Shown here one piece after another: positions 58,861 through 64,000 of a DNA stretch of 64,000 bases. The number at the start of each line of letters is the position of its first letter. The stretch's first letter is position 1. The position numbers and the translations under genes were made by a program. Below the pieces are notes generated by a model, which searched no databases, had not been told where the DNA came from, and was given only the letters and a program-made list of their open reading frames with translations. Where the stretch lies: positions 36,110-100,109 of the forward strand of contig DATAJS010000005.1 in the NCBI GenBank assembly GCA_036262035.1. The letters are read 5' to 3'. The DNA comes from Burkholderiales bacterium (lineage in GTDB: Bacteria; Pseudomonadota; Gammaproteobacteria; Burkholderiales; SG8-41).

Positions 58861-60225
58861 CTAAATCGCAGCGACGCCGGCCAACAGCGCGCCGCCGAGA
58901 CCGCTTTCGGCTGCCGCGAACCCTAGCGCCGTGCAGGCACAGCCTGCGGCGATGCCCCACCAGCTCACGCGCACGGGCCAGTGGGCGCGCGCGATGACGT
59001 AGGCTCCGGCGGTGCGCAGAACCATCTGCACGCCGAATCCCGCGTAAACCCCGATCGGGCCCAGTGCGTAGATGAGCACCAACATGAGCACGAAACCAAC
59101 GGCGCTCGTGACGAGATGCATCCGCATCACGCTCGGACCGCGATCGTACGCAAGCAGATAGTTCTGACAGTGCCAGTACGGAACGAGGATCACGTACGAT
59201 ACGATCAGTAGAAACAACTCCGGCGCGATCGAGCCGTATTCCGTGAGGTTTCCGCCCACGATCCGCGCGACGAGCGGATAGAGCGCGATCAGCAGCCCTC
59301 CTGCCACGCCCAACGCGAAGCCCTGCGCATCGTAGAAGCGGCGGTTGCGTACCTCGACCTCGTCTATCGGCAGGTCGTGGACGATCCGGTAGAAGCGCGG
59401 CCCCCACACCTGGTTGGTCGCCGACGCGACGAGCTGCATCAGCGTCGACAGCATGAAGACGAGCGTGAATTTCGCCACCTCGGGGGAATCGAAAAAAAAC
59501 TTCACGATGTAGTTCGTGCCGTAGCCGCTCAGCCACCCGAGAAACGTGACCGCAATGAACGGACTCACGCGCGACACGATCGGCCGCCACTCCGCCGTAG
59601 ACGTGGTGAAGGCGTACATGCCGAGCCCTTTCAGCCACGCGGCGGCGAGCCCGAGCATAAGGCCAGCGGTGGATCCCGCAAAGAACGCGAGAACGGTCGA
59701 TTGAACGGCGAACGCGGCAATGCTGCCGGCCAGGCCCGTCAGCGGTACGAGGAAGTTGAACCACAACGCCGCGGCGTGGCGTTCGTCCAACCTGACGATC
59801 TGCGCCTGAAGAGACGCGTACGCGAGCAGCGTCCCGGACAGCACGACGTAGAAGACGGCAAGCGGCGACGCATCCTGTCGCCCCACGAACAGCGCGAAGA
59901 TTGCCGCGGCCCCGACCGCGGAACATAGCGCGCTTGCAACGAATACGGTGTTCGCGGCCGCGAAGAGGCGCTTCTGCTCGTCGGGCATGCGGTGGCGTTT
60001 GAGCAGGCCGATCACCGCCTCCACGATGCCGACGGCGGCGAGCGAAGACACGCCGGTCTGCAGCGCGTAGAGCAGCCCCCACTGCGCGTATTCTTCGACG
60101 GGCAAGGTGCGGGCGAGCCAGAGAAAATAGACGAAGCCGGCAAACTTGAGCGCCGCCGCCGATGCTGCATAAAGTCCGGCGTAGAACGCGAGCGGGTTGA
60201 GCACGAGGCGCTTAAGCAGCTTCAA
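58861..60225 (-). CDS. Wzx-type polysaccharide flippase
   Basis: The ~454-residue membrane protein has about 12-14 hydrophobic helices and a MATE-like/MVF fold. Recognisable features are the N-terminal LNPLAFYAGLYAASAAALKFAGFVYFLWLARTLPVEEYAQWG (read as helix 1 plus loop) and repeated helix pairs up to the Gly-rich C-terminus. It should flip undecaprenyl-PP-linked repeat units to the periplasm for the Wzy polymerase encoded just upstream. TTG at 60225 lies 52 bp after the wzy stop; upstream in-frame residues are Arg-rich and overlap wzy. Confidence 0.87.
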   Translation of the reverse strand: MKLLKRLVLNPLAFYAGLYAASAAALKFAGFVYFLWLARTLPVEEYAQWGLLYALQTGVSSLAAVGIVEAVIGLLKRHRMPDEQKRLFAAANTVFVASALCSAVGAAAIFALFVGRQDASPLAVFYVVLSGTLLAYASLQAQIVRLDERHAAALWFNFLVPLTGLAGSIAAFAVQSTVLAFFAGSTAGLMLGLAAAWLKGLGMYAFTTSTAEWRPIVSRVSPFIAVTFLGWLSGYGTNYIVKFFFDSPEVAKFTLVFMLSTLMQLVASATNQVWGPRFYRIVHDLPIDEVEVRNRRFYDAQGFALGVAGGLLIALYPLVARIVGGNLTEYGSIAPELFLLIVSYVILVPYWHCQNYLLAYDRGPSVMRMHLVTSAVGFVLMLVLIYALGPIGVYAGFGVQMVLRTAGAYVIARAHWPVRVSWWGIAAGCACTALGFAAAESGLGGALLAGVAAI

Positions 60226-60277
60226 GGCTGCACCGTGCGGAATCCTATTGCAGGCACCGATGCGACGCCGAGACGCG

Positions 60278-61525
60278 TCACGACGGCGGTCTCGGGACGC
60301 CATCGGTGCCGGGCGGGAGGCGCCTTCGCGGGGAACCGGCCATCATTCCGAGCAGAAAAGCCAGCATGAAAGTGCCGTGCGTCTCCTTGAACGTCTCGTG
60401 CAGCATGCCGTAGATGAGCACGGCGATGAGCCCCCAGAAGAACCCGCGATGAACGCGCCGCAGGTAACGCAGCAGCACGGCGAGCAGCCCGAGATACGCC
60501 AGCAGACCCGGGACGCCGGTTCTCAGGAGGACGTCGGCGTACTGATTGTGAGCCGAACCGCTGAAGCTGCCGACGATGCTCCACACTCCGAGATAGCCCG
60601 TTCCCGTTAGCGGGTTGTCGGCGACAAAGTCGAGAATGTGCCGCCACAGGAAGATGCGGGTACCCCCTGACGAATGCTCGTTCGACAGGTCCTGGTCGAC
60701 CACGTCCGAGTTCAGGGCGTACTCGAACAGGCGCGTATCGAAGAAGTCGAACACGACGGGCACCAGCCACCACACGAGCCCCAGCGCAAGCACGGTCGCG
60801 GCGAGGATCGCGACGGCGACGAGCACGGCGCGCAGCCGCGGCTTGCGCAGCCAATCGCCGAAGCCGACCAACCAGAACAGGCCCATGCTGCCGAGCAGCG
60901 CAATCACCGAGCTTCGTGAGAACGTCAGGAATAGACCGACGAGCAGCACGATGGCGATCCCCTGCTTCGCAACACGACGTGCGATGCCGGACACCGGCTG
61001 CAGGTAGACGATCCACAACGCGAAGAGATACAGGAACCCGACACGCTGGCTGCCCACCACGTTCTTCGCCTCGAAGCCCAAGCTCGATCCTCCGGCGACG
61101 AAGAAAATGACGACGCTCGACAGCGACAGCAGGATCGACATGATCACTACGGCAGCGGCGAACGAGCGAACCATGACCTCGTCGATGTCGACGAACGCGT
61201 AAGCGAACATCGTCATGAACAATATGAAGCTGGCGAGGCGCCTGCCTCCGTCCTGATAGAACTCGTACTGATAGACGGCGGCGATCACGAAGATCGCCGT
61301 GTACATCATTATCAGGTAGAGAAAGCCGGACGGCGGACGGCGGACGCTGCCATGCACCATGGCGACCGCGAGGGGCAGCAGCACGAAAGAATAGTTCGCC
61401 CCGATGCCCGAGTCGCCGATCACGATCGGATACAGCGAGATCACGAAGAACGCGCAGAGCCGCAGCGCCCTCACGGACAGGAGGGAAGCGCGCGGGTAGA
61501 TCGCCGCGGGTGCGTAGGCTGTCAC
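60278..61525 (-). CDS. O-antigen/polysaccharide polymerase (Wzy/O-antigen ligase family)
   Basis: The 415-residue membrane protein has about 11-12 helices and a large periplasmic loop (about 240-310, RLFEYALNSDVVDQDLSNEHSSGGTRIFLWRHILD split for reading). The Wzy_C signature region has LTFSRSSVIALLG and GSAHNQYADVLLRTGVPGLLAYLGLL. It links repeat units in the periplasm; ligase function cannot be excluded from sequence. GTG at 61525 lies 13 bp after the preceding gene. Confidence 0.88.
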   Translation of the reverse strand: MTAYAPAAIYPRASLLSVRALRLCAFFVISLYPIVIGDSGIGANYSFVLLPLAVAMVHGSVRRPPSGFLYLIMMYTAIFVIAAVYQYEFYQDGGRRLASFILFMTMFAYAFVDIDEVMVRSFAAAVVIMSILLSLSSVVIFFVAGGSSLGFEAKNVVGSQRVGFLYLFALWIVYLQPVSGIARRVAKQGIAIVLLVGLFLTFSRSSVIALLGSMGLFWLVGFGDWLRKPRLRAVLVAVAILAATVLALGLVWWLVPVVFDFFDTRLFEYALNSDVVDQDLSNEHSSGGTRIFLWRHILDFVADNPLTGTGYLGVWSIVGSFSGSAHNQYADVLLRTGVPGLLAYLGLLAVLLRYLRRVHRGFFWGLIAVLIYGMLHETFKETHGTFMLAFLLGMMAGSPRRRLPPGTDGVPRPPS

Positions 61526-61538
61526 CCGGCCCCTCCGC

Positions 61539-62876
61539 TCATCCGGTCAGACATGCCTCGTCATTCGGCCGGCCCGCGCGCGGCAGCGGCGCGCCGAGCA
61601 GCGAAGCGAAGACCCCCGCAACGCGCCGCGGCATGTCCTCCGCCGGCAAGGGACCCGCGTTCTCCCTGATCCACGCCATGGCGGCCTCCCGCTGCGGACG
61701 GGCATCGACGTCGTGCACCAGCGCGTCGAGCTTGCGGACGTCGCGCAACTCGCGCGCCCGCGGATAGCTCGTCATCACCGGGCCAAAGCTCTGATCGCGC
61801 AGGCTGCCGTACTTCGCCAGCGCGACCGGCATGCCCAGCAGCGCCGGTATCACCGCCACGGTCGAAGGCTCGACGATGCATGCACAGCAGCGCTCGAGCC
61901 GAGGCACGAATTCATCGTTGCCGCAGATGTCGACGCCGGCCTCCGCGAGCGTCCCCAGCACGTTGCTCCTCCGATGATCCGGATGGGGCTTGAACACGAG
62001 CTTTCGGCCCTGCGCCGCCAACGCGTCGCGGGTGTCGAGCATGTGCCGCACGAATTCCTCGGCCGAGGTGAAAACGCAGCCAGTGAACATGAGACCGGTG
62101 TCCGCGTACATGACGTCCGCGGCCTGAGCGTGCGTACGCGCGATGCCAGCGCCGACGCGCTCGGCGGTCAGCCCGAACCGCGCAAGGTCCGGATTGCCCA
62201 CGGGTATGACATCCTCGGCCACGAAGCCGTATTTACCCAGCGCATAGTCCACGTCCGCGCCGACATACACACAGCAGCGGTCGGTGCGCGCGTCGTCGGC
62301 CGAGACCGTAGTCCAACGCCCGAGCGCACCGCGGAAGACATCGCTGCCGAACCGCAGCCAGTCTGTGGCAGCCGCTCCCGTATCGCGCAGCGCGCCCGCG
62401 TAAGCGGGCCACACGTGCGTGAGCGCCTTCGACAGCTTGCTCACGGCGTATTTGGCCTGGGCGAGCGCATTGACGCGGTACGGCGTGCCGCCGTCGACCG
62501 CCTGCACCTGTACCAGCCCATGAAAAACATGGACCGTCGGTATGCCGCGCAAGCGGCAATAGCGGTTGAACGCGCGGTGCGCGAACGTATCCGTCGACAT
62601 GAACAGCACGGCATCCGGTCGCTCGACGTCGAGGATCTGCGCATAGCCGGCGCGATCGTAATACGCGATGTCGCGAATACGCAGGCCGCCGAGAGTCTCT
62701 TCCGTCGGCCTTCCGGGATCATTGCCCCAGGACCCGAGATGCAGCAACGCCAGATCGAGTCCGGTTTCAGAGAATGCGGGCACGAGGCGTTCGAACAGAT
62801 GGGCGCCCCCCGTCCAGTTGTCGAACCCGAGCACTTTCAGGGGCGCTTCTCCGCGCCACAGACGCGCCCGCCTCAT
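61539..62876 (-). CDS. Putative glycan transferase of GT-B/capsule type
   Basis: The 445-residue soluble protein starts LKVLGFDNWTGGAHLFERLVPAF, a GT-B-like opening. The C-terminal KLVFKPHPDH and CIVEPSTVAVIPALLGMPVALAKYG segments recall CDP-glycerol glycerophosphotransferases and capsule polysaccharide transferases of the sialyltransferase type. IPTVHVFHGLVQ in the middle also fits. It lies between pseI and wzy, so transfer of a nonulosonic acid is a fair hypothesis. I cannot place it in a defined family. Confidence 0.7.
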   Translation of the reverse strand: MRRARLWRGEAPLKVLGFDNWTGGAHLFERLVPAFSETGLDLALLHLGSWGNDPGRPTEETLGGLRIRDIAYYDRAGYAQILDVERPDAVLFMSTDTFAHRAFNRYCRLRGIPTVHVFHGLVQVQAVDGGTPYRVNALAQAKYAVSKLSKALTHVWPAYAGALRDTGAAATDWLRFGSDVFRGALGRWTTVSADDARTDRCCVYVGADVDYALGKYGFVAEDVIPVGNPDLARFGLTAERVGAGIARTHAQAADVMYADTGLMFTGCVFTSAEEFVRHMLDTRDALAAQGRKLVFKPHPDHRRSNVLGTLAEAGVDICGNDEFVPRLERCCACIVEPSTVAVIPALLGMPVALAKYGSLRDQSFGPVMTSYPRARELRDVRKLDALVHDVDARPQREAAMAWIRENAGPLPAEDMPRRVAGVFASLLGAPLPRAGRPNDEACLTG

Positions 62877-62890
62877 CGCGTCGGCACCGC

Positions 62891-63958
62891 TCACGCGAGC
62901 AGCGACCAAGACATCGGCGTGCCCTTGCTCACGTCCTTGTTGACGCGGCGGCCGAGCAGATCCTCGTAGAACTTGGGCGGAAGGCCCAGGCCGGGACGGA
63001 CGCAGCGCAGGTTCTCGCGCGTGAGCACTTCGCCCGCACTCAGATCGGCGGCGATGTAGATCGAGCGCCGGTGCGCCAGCGATTTTTCCTCGGCGCCGGC
63101 GGCGCCGTAAGCGACTCGTCCCAACGACTGCCATGCACGCTCCGTCTCCACGACGAGCGCCCGCAATTCGTGCGGCTCGAGGGAAAAAGCGCTGTCGACA
63201 CCGCCGTCCGCCCGGCTCAGGGTGAAGTGCTTCTCCACGACGGAGGCGCCGTGCGCCACGGCGGCCACGGCGGCTCCGACGCCCATCGTGTGATCGCTCA
63301 GGCCGACCTCGCAGTCGAACATCGCGCGCAGATGCGGGACGGTGAGCACGTTGCTTTCGCACGGGTTCGCCGGATATGTACTCGTGCACTTGAGCAGGAT
63401 CAGATCGCGGCAACCCGCTCCTCGCGCGGCGCGCACGGCTTCGTCGATCTCGGCAAGCGTCGCCATCCCCGTGGAGATGATCATGGGCTTGCCTGTGGCT
63501 GCCACCCTGCGTATGAGCGGCAGGTGCACGTTCTCGAAAGAGGCGATCTTGTACGCGGGAACGCGCAACGTCTCGAGGAAGTCGACCGCCGTCTCGTCGA
63601 ACGGCGTGCTGAACGCGATCATGCCGTGCTTGGCCGCGCGGCCGAGGATCGGCTCGTGCCACTCCCAGGGCGTATAAGCCGCCTGATACAGAGCGTGCAG
63701 GTTGTTGCCGTGCCACAGGCTTTGCTTGTCGTCGATGAAGAACTCGCCGCCGGACACGTCCAGCGTGATCGTATCCGCGGTATACGTCTGCAGCTTGAGC
63801 GCGTGCGCGCCCGCCGCGGCCGCGGCATCGACGAGCTCGAGCGCGCGATCGAGCGACTGATTGTGGTTGCCCGACATCTCCGCGATGATGAACGGTGGCT
63901 CGTCGCAGCCGATCTTGCGTTCGGCGATGCGCAATTCGCGATCGTTAGGCTGTTGCAT
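62891..63958 (-). CDS. pseI: Pseudaminic acid synthase
   Basis: The 355-residue NeuB-family enzyme condenses PEP with a 6-deoxy-AltdiNAc-type sugar to form pseudaminic acid. PPFIIAEMSGNHNQSL near the N-terminus, KLQTYTADTITLD, FDETAVDFLE, KCTSTYPANP and DHTMGVGAAVAAVAHGASVVEKHFTL are typical of PseI more than NeuB. A C-terminal SAF domain follows (about 295-350, RSIYIAADLSAGEVLTRENL). The other pse genes are expected beyond the right edge. Confidence 0.92.
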   Translation of the reverse strand: MQQPNDRELRIAERKIGCDEPPFIIAEMSGNHNQSLDRALELVDAAAAAGAHALKLQTYTADTITLDVSGGEFFIDDKQSLWHGNNLHALYQAAYTPWEWHEPILGRAAKHGMIAFSTPFDETAVDFLETLRVPAYKIASFENVHLPLIRRVAATGKPMIISTGMATLAEIDEAVRAARGAGCRDLILLKCTSTYPANPCESNVLTVPHLRAMFDCEVGLSDHTMGVGAAVAAVAHGASVVEKHFTLSRADGGVDSAFSLEPHELRALVVETERAWQSLGRVAYGAAGAEEKSLAHRRSIYIAADLSAGEVLTRENLRCVRPGLGLPPKFYEDLLGRRVNKDVSKGTPMSWSLLA

Positions 63959-64000
63959 GTGAATGTTTTTCCAGTAGACGAGGCAGCTCTTCGAGACACG
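63946..64000 (-). CDS. Possible C-terminus of the gene upstream of pseI
   Basis: One frame reads CLEELPRLLEKHSHATA and stops at 63946-63948, overlapping pseI by 13 bp. The helical, charged segment looks like a protein end and short overlaps are the rule in this locus. Only 18 codons are visible, so this is tentative. Confidence 0.3.

Overview
The window is a GC-rich stretch of a Gram-negative chromosome. Third codon positions are strongly G/C, and protein families (an NtrC/RpoN system, YqjD/YqjE-type membrane proteins, YjbEFGH, a LapB-type exporter, hybrid kinases) point to a betaproteobacterium. That placement is inferred from family resemblance only; there is no rRNA or species marker here. 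No phage, IS element, integrase or CRISPR array was found.

Region by region. (1) 1-2.4 kb: the end of a Gfo/Idh/MocA oxidoreductase with a histone H1-like Lys/Ala tail, a DadA-type amino-acid oxidase and a tRNA-Val(CAC) with a good sigma-70 promoter. (2) 2.4-7.2 kb: a tightly coupled type I secretion operon, TolC, LapB-type ABC exporter, HlyD. (3) 7.4-13.1 kb: a small secreted protein, a large PAS hybrid histidine kinase and an AsmA-family protein. (4) 13.3-32.6 kb: a dense block of envelope, DNA-repair and stress genes (YqjD/YqjE-like proteins, hemerythrin, Ku, topoisomerase IB, DUF4142, PRC barrel, AI-2E permease, M48 lipoprotein, UdgX, ferritin-like protein, entericidin, DUF3309, FtsH2, an SRPBCC-Hsp20 fusion, DUF883). 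It also holds an NtrC-type response regulator and an rpoN gene outside the usual rpoN neighbourhood. Most transcription units in the block are preceded by -24/-12 elements (GG-N10-GC, often GGCA...TTGC). I read it as a self-contained sigma-54 stress regulon carried next to its own sigma factor and probable activator, and it is the main discovery candidate. (5) 31-34.6 kb also holds galE, nudC and transaldolase, which look like ordinary metabolism. (6) 34.6-64 kb: a polysaccharide locus, all on the minus strand and read from the right-hand edge leftwards. It contains pseI, a possible glycosyltransferase, Wzy, Wzx, a methyltransferase, a GT2, rfbF/rfbG, a C-methyltransferase, a Gfo/Idh protein, an amidotransferase/HisH/HisF trio, an ADH-Gfo fusion, heparinase II/III, a GT4, WecB, an epimerase, a WecA-like initiating transferase fused to a truncated FlaA1-type module, and the yjbE-yjbF-yjbG/H export genes. 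YjbG, YjbH and a PAP2 phosphatase are fused into one 1426-residue protein, followed by a MORN protein.

How it works together (inference): the right half makes a Wzx/Wzy-type surface glycan with unusual sugars, namely a pseudaminic-type acid, a CDP-linked and perhaps C-branched 6-deoxyhexose, and an acetamidino-modified amino sugar. The middle block protects envelope, proteins, iron balance and DNA under sigma-54 control. The left half supplies an adhesin-type secretion channel. A weak -24/-12 match upstream of yjbE hints that glycan export may share that control. Several short repeat families sit between genes: 15-bp or 8-bp tandem units that begin at or close to stop codons, and a GGGAAACC palindrome.
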